A stretch of 64,000 nt of DNA from Sphingomonas_O antarctica (GTDB lineage Bacteria > Pseudomonadota > Alphaproteobacteria > Sphingomonadales > Sphingomonadaceae). This document shows positions 8,424 to 16,851 of this stretch, piece after piece. The position numbers and the translations under genes are program-made. Each line of letters begins with the position of its first letter. Position 1 is the first letter of the stretch. The stretch is from the NCBI RefSeq assembly GCF_965137005.1, contig NZ_CBCRXM010000003.1, forward strand, positions 124,001 to 188,000. Direction: 5' to 3'. Under the pieces are notes generated by a model. The model saw nothing but the letters and a program-made list of their open reading frames with translations, had not been told where the DNA came from and did no database searches.

Positions 8424-9436
8424 TGCACGAGCTTGCTCTCCCGCTGCTCATCGGGCTGATCGTCATCGCGCTGGCGTTCGATTATCTGAACGGCCTGCAC
8501 GACGCGGCGAACTCGATTGCTACCGTCGTTGCCACCCGGCTGCTCGGACCGGTGCAGGCGGTGGCCTTTGCCGCCTTTTTCAACTTCGCCGCTTATTTCC
8601 TGACGCTCGCATTCCCGTCGCTCCACGCGGTGGCTGACACCATCGGCAAGGGACTGATCGACAAAGATCTGATCACACCCGCAGTGGTTTTCGCCGCTTT
8701 GGTCGGGGCGATGTTCTGGAACGTCGTCACCTGGCTCAAGGGGATTCCGTCGTCGTCGAGCCACGCGCTGATCGGCGGCATGGTTGGTGCAGGCGTCGCG
8801 CATGCGGGTTTGACCGGCATTAAATGGGTCGGGCTCAACAAGACCTTGATCGCCATCGTCCTGTCGCCATTGCTCGGCATGATCCTAGCGCTGGCGATCA
8901 TGCTGCTGTCCAGTTGGATGGCCTCGCGGGCCAGCATCCGAGGGGCAGAACGCACGTTCCGCGGGCTGCATCTGGTTTCCGCGGCAACCTTGTCGCTGAC
9001 CCATGGCCTTAACGACGCGCAAAAGACGATGGGGATCATTACCGTCCTGCTTTATTCGACCGGCTATCTCCACGGCGATTTCGAGGTGCCGCACTGGGTG
9101 GCGATCAGCTGCTACATCGCCATCGCAATGGGCACACTGACCGGCGGGTGGAAAATCATCGAGACGATGGGCAGCCGCATTACCAAATTGTCGCAGCATC
9201 AGGGGTTCAGCGCTTCGGCCGCCGGCTCGATCATGCTGTTCATCGCCTCGGTGCTGGGCATACCCGTGTCCACCACGCACACGATCACCGGTTCGGTAAT
9301 CGGTGCGGGCGTCGCGCGCCGCGCCTCGGCAGTGCGCTGGAATGTCGCGCAGAATGTGGTCGCGGCGTGGGTGATCACAATCCCGGCCAGCGCCACCGTC
9401 GGCGCGCTGTTTTACGGGCTGACGACGCTGTTCTAG
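8423..9436 (+). CDS. PiT-family inorganic phosphate transporter
   Basis: 337-aa membrane protein that imports phosphate (as metal-phosphate) with H+ or Na+. The two duplicated PiT signatures are clear: GLHDAANSIAT near the N-terminus and GLNDAQKTMG in the middle, each followed by a group of hydrophobic helices. The ATG shares one base with the stop of the NUDIX-DUF47 gene, so the two are co-translated and the DUF47 half is most likely its regulator. It overlaps the convergent small membrane gene by 4 bases. Confidence 0.95.
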   Translation: MHELALPLLIGLIVIALAFDYLNGLHDAANSIATVVATRLLGPVQAVAFAAFFNFAAYFLTLAFPSLHAVADTIGKGLIDKDLITPAVVFAALVGAMFWNVVTWLKGIPSSSSHALIGGMVGAGVAHAGLTGIKWVGLNKTLIAIVLSPLLGMILALAIMLLSSWMASRASIRGAERTFRGLHLVSAATLSLTHGLNDAQKTMGIITVLLYSTGYLHGDFEVPHWVAISCYIAIAMGTLTGGWKIIETMGSRITKLSQHQGFSASAAGSIMLFIASVLGIPVSTTHTITGSVIGAGVARRASAVRWNVAQNVVAAWVITIPASATVGALFYGLTTLF

Positions 9437-9567
9437 ATCGGCGATACGCCGAAATATTTCAGCAGGCCCAAAACCAGCAACAGCAAAGCGATCGCCGCAA
9501 TAATCCCGCCGATGTTGATGCTGCTCTTTTCAACGACGACATGGTCGTCCCGATCGATATCCGCCAT
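9433..9567 (-). CDS. Small single-pass membrane protein (stress-regulated candidate)
   Basis: 44 aa: an acidic, hydrophilic N-terminus (MADIDRDDHVVVEKSS) and one transmembrane helix (IGGIIAAIALLLLVLGLLKY). The ATG at 9567 has an AGGAGA site 7 bases upstream, and a consensus EcfG promoter lies just above it. The family is not recognised. The 3' end overlaps the phosphate transporter by 4 bases on the opposite strand. Confidence 0.75.
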   Translation of the reverse strand: MADIDRDDHVVVEKSSINIGGIIAAIALLLLVLGLLKYFGVSPI

Positions 9568-9592
9568 GAAACTTCTCCTGTTGTGGTCGCGT

Positions 9593-9618
9593 AACGAATG
9601 CGCGCGATGTTGCGTTCC
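9593..9618 (-). promoter_or_regulatory. Consensus EcfG promoter
   Basis: On the minus strand GGAAC (9618-9614), 17 bases, then CGTT (9596-9593), matching the alphaproteobacterial general-stress consensus GGAAC-N16/17-CGTT exactly. It lies 26 bases upstream of the start codon of the 44-aa membrane protein. Confidence 0.65.
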
Positions 9619-9644
9619 GCGCGTGACACGATAGCAGCCGCACG

Positions 9645-10286
9645 ATGGACCAAACCCATCCCCGCACTGCGCCTGCCCTGTTTGCACTGACCGTCTTTTA
9701 CGGCGGCATGGTCACGCTGGGCGGTGTGCTCGGCGCGAAGCAGGTTGCGCTCGGGCCGCTCGCAGTCGAGGCGGGCATTTTTCCCTTCCTGACTTTGGTG
9801 GGCATTTCGTCGGGCGTCGCCGAGCTTTACGGCAAGGCGACGGCCGATCGGCTGGTCCGGTTCGGCTTCGTCCCGCTGGCGTTCGCGATCTTCCTGACCT
9901 GGTTCGTCATCCAGTTGCCGACTGATCCGGGCATGTACCCGCCCGCGAAAGACGCGTTCCCGATCATCCTCGGCCAAAGCTGGCGGATGATGGCGGCGGG
10001 CATTCTCGCTTATGGCATTTCGGTCACGCTCAACATCTGGCTGTTCAGCAAATTGCGCGCCGCGACCGGCCGCTGGGCCAGCTTGCGCGGCTTCATCGCC
10101 GCCGCGCTCAGCCAGATCGTCGACACGCTGATCTTCATCACCGCCAGCTTTTACGGCGTCCGCCCGATCCTCGATCTGATGGCGGGCCAGATGATCGCCA
10201 AGATCGTGTTGTCGGCGGTCATGATCCCGCTCTTGATCTGGATCGTTGTGCGAATCGGCCATCGCCTCGATCAGGGAGAGGCATGA
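9645..10286 (+). CDS. yhhQ: Queuosine precursor transporter (YhhQ/DUF165)
   Basis: 213-aa inner-membrane protein of the VUT/YhhQ family, which imports queuosine precursors such as preQ0/preQ1. About six hydrophobic segments are present, with the family patterns GVAELYGKATADRLVRFGF and SQIVDTLIFITASFYG. The C-terminus ends in a short hydrophilic tail. The stop overlaps argB (ATGA). First gene of the yhhQ-argB-yggT-folD-marC row. A Q-related gene, gluQRS, is also in this window. Confidence 0.9.
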   Translation: MDQTHPRTAPALFALTVFYGGMVTLGGVLGAKQVALGPLAVEAGIFPFLTLVGISSGVAELYGKATADRLVRFGFVPLAFAIFLTWFVIQLPTDPGMYPPAKDAFPIILGQSWRMMAAGILAYGISVTLNIWLFSKLRAATGRWASLRGFIAAALSQIVDTLIFITASFYGVRPILDLMAGQMIAKIVLSAVMIPLLIWIVVRIGHRLDQGEA

Positions 10287-11191
10287 TCTCCCGCCACGCA
10301 CCCGACACGGGTCTCCTTGAAAAAGCCGCGACGTTGATCGAGGCTTTGCCGTATCTGCAGCGCTACGAGGGGCAGACCTTCGTCGTGAAATATGGCGGCC
10401 ACGCCATGGGCGATACCGCTGCGGTGCGCGATTTCGCCGAGGATGTCGTGCTGTTGAAAGCGGTCGGCATCAACCCGATCGTCGTGCACGGTGGCGGGCC
10501 GCAGATCGGCGCGATGCTGAAACAGCTCGGCGTCGAATCGCGCTTCGTCGGTGGGCTGCGCGTGACGGACAAGGAAACCGCACGCGTCGCCGAAATGGTG
10601 CTGGGCGCGATCAATAAGGAAATCGCCGGTGTCGTCGTTCAAGCGGGCGGTCGCGCGGTCGGCCTGTCGGGCAAAGACGCGGGGCTGGTCACCGCAGAGA
10701 AAATCGGCGGGCGGCGCGACGCGGACCTTAATGTCGGCATCGAACGCAATGTCGATCTGGGGTTTGTCGGCGAACCGGTACACGTCGACCGCTCGATCCT
10801 CGACACGCTGTCGGCGGCGGGCGTGGTGCCGATCATCGCCCCGATCGCGCCCGGCGCGGACGGCGAAACCTACAACATCAACGCCGACACGATGGCGGGC
10901 GCGATTGCCGCCGCCGTCGGGGCCAAGCGGCTGTTCCTGTTGACCGACGTGGCGGGCGTGTTGTCGAAAGACGGCGCGCTGCTGACCGACATGACGCCCG
11001 AAGACGTCGCGACACTCAAAGCCGACGGCACGGTCAAGGGCGGCATGATCCCCAAGCTCGAAACCTGCGTCCACGCGGTCGAACGCGGCGTCGAGGCCGC
11101 AGTCATTCTCGACGGCCGTGTGCCGCACGTCATTCTCGTCGAAATGTTCACCGCAGAGGGTGCGGGTACGCTTGTAAGGCGCGCAGCCTAG
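10283..11191 (+). CDS. argB: Acetylglutamate kinase ArgB
   Basis: 302 aa; phosphorylates N-acetylglutamate in arginine biosynthesis (cytosol). Amino-acid-kinase fold: the FVVKYGGHAM phosphate-binding strand near residue 32, the NPIVVHGGGPQIG glycine loop, LSGKDAGL, the NADTMAGAIAAA substrate segment and the KGGMIPKLETC motif near the C-terminus. The N-terminal extension with the helix TLIEALPYLQRYEGQ is typical of the arginine-inhibited hexameric form. The start overlaps the yhhQ stop by 4 bases. Confidence 0.97.
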   Translation: MISRHAPDTGLLEKAATLIEALPYLQRYEGQTFVVKYGGHAMGDTAAVRDFAEDVVLLKAVGINPIVVHGGGPQIGAMLKQLGVESRFVGGLRVTDKETARVAEMVLGAINKEIAGVVVQAGGRAVGLSGKDAGLVTAEKIGGRRDADLNVGIERNVDLGFVGEPVHVDRSILDTLSAAGVVPIIAPIAPGADGETYNINADTMAGAIAAAVGAKRLFLLTDVAGVLSKDGALLTDMTPEDVATLKADGTVKGGMIPKLETCVHAVERGVEAAVILDGRVPHVILVEMFTAEGAGTLVRRAA

Positions 11192-11223
11192 CGGTGAGGC
11201 GTTAGCGTCGCTATCTGCGCGCT

Positions 11224-11523
11224 ATGATCACGCTCATTCAAATCCTCATGGTCCTGCTCAACGTGGTGTGGTGGATCATCGTCGTCCAGGCGGTGCTCAG
11301 CTGGCTGATCGCGTTCAACGTGATCAACACGTCCAATCCGACCGTGCGCTCGATCTGGCAGGCGCTCGATCGGCTGACCGAGCCGCTTTACCGCCCGATC
11401 CGCCGCATCCTCCCCGATTTCGGCGCGCTCGACCTGTCGCCGATGGTCGTGTTGCTGCTGCTCTACATTCTCAGCAACATCGTCCTGCCCAACATCCTCA
11501 TGTCGGTCGCGGCGAACGGATGA
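11224..11523 (+). CDS. YggT family membrane protein
   Basis: 99 aa with two hydrophobic blocks separated by the family pattern LTEPLYRPIRRILPDFGALDLSP. YggT proteins are inner-membrane proteins of uncertain role, linked to cell division and cell-envelope functions in other bacteria. It sits between argB (32-base gap) and folD (ATGA overlap), so it is co-transcribed with them. Confidence 0.9.
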   Translation: MITLIQILMVLLNVVWWIIVVQAVLSWLIAFNVINTSNPTVRSIWQALDRLTEPLYRPIRRILPDFGALDLSPMVVLLLLYILSNIVLPNILMSVAANG

Positions 11524-12365
11524 TCATCGACGGCAAGGCCGCTGCTGCAACGCTGCGCGCCGAAGTCGCAGCGGAGGTGGCCAAACTGGCCCGCGCGCCC
11601 GGCCTCGGCGTAGTTCTGGTCGGTGAAGACCCCGCCAGCGCGGTCTATGTGCGGTCAAAGAACAAGGCCTGCCGCGAGGCCGGAATGCTCGGCTTCGAAC
11701 ACAAGCTCCCCGCCGGCACGCCCGAAGCCGACCTTCTCGCGCTCGTCCGCCAACTCAACGACGACGACAGCGTGGACGGCATCCTCGTGCAATTGCCGCT
11801 GCCCGCGCACATCGACACCAACAAAGTCATCGCCACCGTCTCGCCGCACAAGGATGTGGACGGCTTTCACCCTGAAAATGTCGGACGTTTGGCGAGCGGC
11901 CTGCACGGCTTCGTCCCCTGCACGCCAATGGGGTGCCTGATGCTGATCAAAGCCGTGCGCGGCGATCTGGCGGGCCTCGATGCGGTGGTCATCGGACGCA
12001 GCAACATCGTCGGCAAGCCGATGGCGCAACTCCTCCTCGGCGAAAGCTGCACCGTCACCGTCGCGCACAGCCGCACCCGCGATTTGCCCGCAGTCGTGCG
12101 CCGCGCCGACATTGTCGTCGCGGCGGTGGGCCGTCCAAACATGGTCACGGGCGACTGGCTCAAACCCGGCGCGACGGTGATCGATGTCGGCATCAATCGC
12201 GGCGCAGACGGCAAGCTGGTCGGCGATGTTGATTTCGCCAGCGCGGAAGGAATCGCCGGTGCGATCACCCCCGTCCCCGGCGGCGTCGGCCCAATGACCA
12301 TCGCCTGCCTGCTCAAGAACACCCTGACCAGCGCGCAGCGGCGGCAGGGCGTGCAGCGCAAGTGA
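11520..12365 (+). CDS. folD: Bifunctional methylene-THF dehydrogenase/cyclohydrolase FolD
   Basis: 281 aa; interconverts 5,10-methylene-, methenyl- and 10-formyl-tetrahydrofolate using NADP. Visible motifs: YVRSKNKACREAG with the catalytic Lys region, GILVQLPLP, the signature PHKDVDGFHPENVGRL, VIGRSNIVGKP in the NADP site, and the C-terminal PVPGGVGPMTIACLL. ATG 11520 overlaps the yggT stop and matches the family start, so longer upstream readings are rejected. It supplies the one-carbon pool also used by metF and metH further along. Confidence 0.97.
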   Translation: MIIDGKAAAATLRAEVAAEVAKLARAPGLGVVLVGEDPASAVYVRSKNKACREAGMLGFEHKLPAGTPEADLLALVRQLNDDDSVDGILVQLPLPAHIDTNKVIATVSPHKDVDGFHPENVGRLASGLHGFVPCTPMGCLMLIKAVRGDLAGLDAVVIGRSNIVGKPMAQLLLGESCTVTVAHSRTRDLPAVVRRADIVVAAVGRPNMVTGDWLKPGATVIDVGINRGADGKLVGDVDFASAEGIAGAITPVPGGVGPMTIACLLKNTLTSAQRRQGVQRK

Positions 12366-12982
12366 CCGAGCTCCTCCCCCTGTTCGTGTCCGCGTTCGCG
12401 ACATTCTTCGTCGTCATCGATCCGCCCGGCTGCGCACCGATTTTCGGCAGTCTCGTCGCGGGCACCCCTGCTGCCCACCGCCGGGCGATGGCGATCCGGT
12501 CGGTCCTGGTCGCGGCGGGAATATTGTTTGCCTTTGCGTTGGTCGGGAAGGGGTTTCTCCACGCGCTCGGCGTCGGTCTGCCCGCATTTCGCATCGCCGG
12601 CGGCGTAATGTTGTTCATGATCGCACTCGATATGGTGTTCGAAAAACGCACCGAGCGGCGTGAGAATCGTGCTGCGAATGTCGACGAAGCCGATGACATC
12701 AGCGTGTTTCCGATGGGTATTCCGATGATCGCCGGGCCGGGATCGATCGCGTCGGCGATGCTGCTGACCAGCCGCGCCGAAGGCTGGGTCGAACGCGGCG
12801 TCGTGCTTGCCGCTCTGGCGCTGACGCTTCTCCTGACGATGCTCGCTTTATTGGCGGCCGGGCCGCTGCTCAGACTCCTCGGCAACAAGCTCGAGGCGAT
12901 GATCACGCGCGTACTGGGTGTGATCCTCGCGGCATTGGCGGCGCAATTCGTGATCGATGGAATCCGCGCCTCGTTTTTTTAG
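12362..12982 (+). CDS. MarC family membrane protein
   Basis: 206 aa with six predicted helices. The MarC/YhgN-family opening FATFFVVIDPPGCAPIF and the conserved FPMGIPMIAGPGSIA loop are present. The family was once tied to antibiotic resistance, but its function is unsettled. The GTG start overlaps the folD stop (GTGA). It ends the operon and overlaps the convergent GNAT gene by 4 bases. Confidence 0.9.
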   Translation: MTELLPLFVSAFATFFVVIDPPGCAPIFGSLVAGTPAAHRRAMAIRSVLVAAGILFAFALVGKGFLHALGVGLPAFRIAGGVMLFMIALDMVFEKRTERRENRAANVDEADDISVFPMGIPMIAGPGSIASAMLLTSRAEGWVERGVVLAALALTLLLTMLALLAAGPLLRLLGNKLEAMITRVLGVILAALAAQFVIDGIRASFF

Positions 12983-13533
12983 GCGCGGACAACACCCACA
13001 TCCGCAAACGCCCGCACTTCCGTCGGCGGATCGCTCGGTTCGTCGAGTTCGGCCTGCCAGTAACCGATGTCGAGCCAGCTACCCGATTTCCACCCAACCT
13101 CGCGCAACTGCCCGGCACGGCGGAAACCCACCGATTCGTGCATCGAAATCGACCAGTCGTTGGGCAGCGCGATCACGGCCACCGCCTGCACATACCCTTG
13201 CGTTTTCAGCGTCGCCAGCAACCGCGCATAAAGCAGCCGCCCGACGCCCTTGCCGCGCTGATCGCCGGCCAGATAAACCGATGTCTCGACGGTCCAGCGA
13301 TACGCCGCGCGCGCCTTGAACGTCGTCGCATAGGCGTAACCCAGCACCAACCCGTCCTCATCGGTGGCGATCAACCACGGGTGCAGCGGCGATGCCGTCA
13401 TCCGTTCGGCCATCGTCGCGGGGCTGGGCGGTTCGGTCTCGAAACTGATCGTCGAGGTGCGGACATAAGGCGCATAGATATCGGCGATCGCCGCCGCATC
13501 CGCCGCCGTCGCCGCGCGGATCGCGATGGTCAC
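12979..13533 (-). CDS. GNAT N-acetyltransferase, phosphinothricin acetyltransferase-like
   Basis: 184 aa. GNAT fold of the Pat/Bar (MnaT) type: IRAATAADAAAIADIYAPYV at the N-terminus, SFETEPPSPATMAERM, and the acetyl-CoA motif DQRGKGVGRLLYARLL, then the C-terminal pattern WKSGSWLDIGYWQ. Close families acetylate phosphinothricin or methionine sulfone/sulfoximine; the true substrate is unknown. The GTG at 13533 overlaps the sppA stop (GTGA), so it is co-translated with sppA. Confidence 0.88.
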   Translation of the reverse strand: MTIAIRAATAADAAAIADIYAPYVRTSTISFETEPPSPATMAERMTASPLHPWLIATDEDGLVLGYAYATTFKARAAYRWTVETSVYLAGDQRGKGVGRLLYARLLATLKTQGYVQAVAVIALPNDWSISMHESVGFRRAGQLREVGWKSGSWLDIGYWQAELDEPSDPPTEVRAFADVGVVRA

Positions 13534-15386
13534 AGCTTCAACCACATGCGGACGATCTCCATCAGGCTCGCATCGGGTGCGCGCACCGCCAGCGGAACGG
13601 GGCATTCGAGGCACCGCGCCTGAATCGCCGCCGCCCCGACCATGCCGCGCATTTCGCCCAGCGCCGCCGCGATCTCGCTCATCCGGATATGCGTCAACGT
13701 GGTCAGCGCATCCGGCGTCTGGTCGTCGTCGGTATCGCCCGAATTGGCCCAGCCTTCGGCCAGTGCCTGCGTCCAGCTCTTGGGCTTTTCGAGCCAGATG
13801 GCATGGCGCGCATTCGGGTCGATCTTGGCCAGCCGCGCCGCTTCGGCAATCGCAGCGTCGATCCCGCCGAACCGGTCGACCAACCCCAATTGCCGCGCCG
13901 ATCCGCCGTCCCACACGCGACCCTGCGCGATCTCGTTGACGCGGGCGAGGGGGATGCGCCGCGCCGTGCTGACCAGCGATACGAAGCGTCCGTACGTTCC
14001 CTCGACGCTGCGCTGGATCAGGCTGTCGAACGCCGGACTGGTCCCGCCGATGATGTCGGGCTGGCCCGACAGCGGCGTCGTCTTGATCCCATCCGACGTC
14101 ACGCCGATCTTGGCCAGTGCGCCTTCGAAGGTCGGGATGATCCCGAACACCCCGATCGATCCGGTGATCGTCGCGGGTTCGGCAAACACGCGGTCCGCCG
14201 CCGTCGTCACCCAATAACCGCCCGACGCCGCGACATTGGCCATCGACACCACCACGGGGATGCCCGCCGCGCGCGCCGCGACCAGGCTTTCACGGATGCG
14301 GTCGCTGGCCAGCGCCGATCCGCCCGGCGAATCGACGCGCAGCACCAATGCCTTGACGGTCCCCGTTGCCACCGCCCGGTCGATCAGCCGCGCGATGGTG
14401 TCGCCGCCCGCCGTCCCCGCATCGGCGGTCCCATCGACGATGTCGCCCGCAACCGTCGCCACCGCGATCGCGCCATCGCCCGATTGATACGGATGCGCGG
14501 AGATGAAGGCGGGCAGCTCGATCGCCGCGAACGGCGCGCCGCGCGTGCCCGACCCGGCAATGCGCGCGACCGCTGCACCGAATGCCGCGCGGCTGCCCAA
14601 TTTATCGACGATGCCATTGCTTAACGCCGCTTCGGCGAGGCCCGGCGCATCGGCCACCGCGCCTTGCGGGTCGGCGGTGTACGCCGCCAGCTTGGCCTTG
14701 GGCCGCGCCTTCGCAATCTCATTCTGCCAGTTCGACCATAAAGCCCCGGCCAGCGCGAGATTGGCCTCCTTCGCCTCCGGCGATGCCTCGCTGCGCGTGT
14801 ACGGCTCGACGAACGATTTGAACTTGCCGACGCGATAGACGTGGACGTTGGCCCCGACCTTGTCGATCAGCCCCTTGTAATAGAGGTGCGAGCCACCCGG
14901 CCCCGCGAACAGCGCCAGCCCCATCGGATCGAGCCACACTTCGCTGGCATGCGCCGCCAGTTGATAACTGTCATCGGTATAGCCAGTGGCGAAAGCGAGC
15001 ACTTTCTTGCCCGATTTGCGGAACCGGTCGAGCGCCGCGCCGACATCGCTCAGGCTGACCTGACCACCGCCAGTGAACCCGTCGAGGTTAAGCGCGATCG
15101 CCTTGACCCGCCCGTCGCCCGTCGCCGCATCGATCGCGGTCAGTATGTCGCGCAGGCGATACTGCCGTGTCGCGCTACCGCCTGCTGCCTGGCCGAACGA
15201 CACCGGCGCGGGTTGCTCGACCAGCGCGCCGTTCAGGTCGAGCAACAACGCGCCCTCGCCCAGCGTCGGATTGGGTCGCCCCTTCAGCCCCGCGTAAAGC
15301 AGCGCGAAGAACAACAGCAGGAACAACAGCACCAGCGCGTCCTTGACGCCGACCAGCAATTTCCACGCGCTCGCAACGATCCGCAT
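13530..15386 (-). CDS. sppA: Signal peptide peptidase SppA, 67K type
   Basis: 618-aa inner-membrane serine protease of family S49 that degrades cleaved signal peptides. An N-terminal anchor helix (residues about 14-38) is followed by two tandem S49 domains. The first contains VYRVGKFKSFVEPYTR with the likely catalytic Lys, the second DSPGGSALASD and MANVAASGGYWV with the nucleophile Ser. The length fits the E. coli long form. ATG 15386 has GAGGAAG 6 bases upstream, and an earlier in-frame reading lacks an anchor. Divergent from the MATE gene. Confidence 0.95.
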   Translation of the reverse strand: MRIVASAWKLLVGVKDALVLLFLLLFFALLYAGLKGRPNPTLGEGALLLDLNGALVEQPAPVSFGQAAGGSATRQYRLRDILTAIDAATGDGRVKAIALNLDGFTGGGQVSLSDVGAALDRFRKSGKKVLAFATGYTDDSYQLAAHASEVWLDPMGLALFAGPGGSHLYYKGLIDKVGANVHVYRVGKFKSFVEPYTRSEASPEAKEANLALAGALWSNWQNEIAKARPKAKLAAYTADPQGAVADAPGLAEAALSNGIVDKLGSRAAFGAAVARIAGSGTRGAPFAAIELPAFISAHPYQSGDGAIAVATVAGDIVDGTADAGTAGGDTIARLIDRAVATGTVKALVLRVDSPGGSALASDRIRESLVAARAAGIPVVVSMANVAASGGYWVTTAADRVFAEPATITGSIGVFGIIPTFEGALAKIGVTSDGIKTTPLSGQPDIIGGTSPAFDSLIQRSVEGTYGRFVSLVSTARRIPLARVNEIAQGRVWDGGSARQLGLVDRFGGIDAAIAEAARLAKIDPNARHAIWLEKPKSWTQALAEGWANSGDTDDDQTPDALTTLTHIRMSEIAAALGEMRGMVGAAAIQARCLECPVPLAVRAPDASLMEIVRMWLKL

Positions 15387-15465
15387 CACGTCTTCCTCGT
15401 TCCACCGCCGCGCTAACGCCGCCCCGCGCTCTAGTAAACGTGGCAGCCTTCGCTCAAAGGGCCGC

Positions 15466-16851
15466 ATGCCCGCAGCTTCGCCCGCCTGGCGCGTCGAAGC
15501 GCGCGCAACACTCGCGCTGGCGCTGCCGTTGGTCGCGGCGAACCTGCTGCAAATGGCGGTCTATGCGGTCGACGTGATTTTCGTCGCGCGGCTCGGCCCG
15601 CAATCGCTCGCCGCGTCGTCGCTGTCGGTGTCGATCCTCGGGCTGTTGCTGTGGTCGTCAACCGGTCTGGTCGGGGCAGTTTCGCCGCTCGTCGCCGCCG
15701 AACTCGGTCGCCGCCGCCACGCGGTGCGCGAAGTGCGGCGCAGCTTCCGCATGGGGCTATGGCTGTCGGCGCTGGCATCCGCCGTCGTCCTGCTGCTGTG
15801 CGCGGCGGGACCGTGGTTCATGCAGGCGACGGGACAGGATGCGGATGTGGTCGCCACGGCCCGCCCGTTCCTGCACATATTAATGTGGTCGACGCCCCCC
15901 GCGATCGTTGCGGCGATGCTGCGCAGCTTCGTCGCGGCGATGGGTCGCGCGGCCGTCGCGACGCTGATCATCGCGCTCGGCCTCGCGATCAACATTGTGG
16001 GCAATTACGCGCTGGTGTTCGGCCATTTCGGATGTCCCGCGCTCGGGCTGCAAGGCTCGGCGATCTCCAGCATCGTCACCACCAGTGGCATGTTGCTGGC
16101 TTATGTCGCGGTGATCCTCACCGACCGCCGCCTGCGGCGTTACCATTTGTTCGGCCGCTGGTGGCGCGCCGACTGGGTGCGTTTTCTCGACTTGCTGCGC
16201 GTCGGGCTGCCGATCTGCGGCACGATCGTCGCCGAAGCCGGATTGTTTTCCGGCGCGGCCTTCCTGATGGGCCGGATCGGCGAGGCCGAGCTGGCCGGAC
16301 ACACCATCGCGCTGCAGATCGCAGCCGTCGCGTTCCAGATTCCCTTCGGCATCGCCCAGGCGGGAACGATCCGCGTCGGCTATGCCTTTGGTGCCGGAGA
16401 CCGCGCCGGAATTGCACGCGCCGGCAATGCGGCGATCATTCTGGGCATCGCCGTGATGACGCTGACCGCGAGCGCGATGTGGTTCGCCCCGCGCCAATTG
16501 CTCAGCCTGTATGTCGATACCGATGCACCGGAAAATGCTGTTTTGGTCGCGTTCGCCCTTCAATACATGATCGTCGCCGCAGCGTTTCAGCTGGCCGATG
16601 GCGCGCAGGCGGTGGCGGCCGGGGCGCTGCGCGGACTGCAGGACACGCGCGTGCCCATGGCGATCGCCGTGTTCGGATATTGGCTGCCGGGCTTCGGCAC
16701 CGCGATCGTGCTCGGTTTCTATACCCCGCTGCGGGGGTTGGGCGTGTGGATCGGCCTCGCCGTCGGCCTGCTCGTGGTGGCGATCCTGTTGCTGTATCGC
16801 TGGAGCCGCCGCGACCGGTTGCTCATGTCGTTATCCGCCACGACACCGTAA
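15466..16851 (+). CDS. MATE family efflux transporter
   Basis: 461-aa membrane protein with 12 predicted helices in two repeated halves, related to NorM-type Na+/H+-coupled drug exporters. Family patterns include PLVAANLLQMAVYAVDVIFVARLG at the start (with shorter conserved pieces), the RSFVAAMGRA segment and ALRGLQDTRVPM in the second half. ATG 15466 follows AAAGGG. The 3' end overlaps the convergent TpsB gene by 29 bases. The substrate is unknown. Confidence 0.92.
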   Translation: MPAASPAWRVEARATLALALPLVAANLLQMAVYAVDVIFVARLGPQSLAASSLSVSILGLLLWSSTGLVGAVSPLVAAELGRRRHAVREVRRSFRMGLWLSALASAVVLLLCAAGPWFMQATGQDADVVATARPFLHILMWSTPPAIVAAMLRSFVAAMGRAAVATLIIALGLAINIVGNYALVFGHFGCPALGLQGSAISSIVTTSGMLLAYVAVILTDRRLRRYHLFGRWWRADWVRFLDLLRVGLPICGTIVAEAGLFSGAAFLMGRIGEAELAGHTIALQIAAVAFQIPFGIAQAGTIRVGYAFGAGDRAGIARAGNAAIILGIAVMTLTASAMWFAPRQLLSLYVDTDAPENAVLVAFALQYMIVAAAFQLADGAQAVAAGALRGLQDTRVPMAIAVFGYWLPGFGTAIVLGFYTPLRGLGVWIGLAVGLLVVAILLLYRWSRRDRLLMSLSATTP

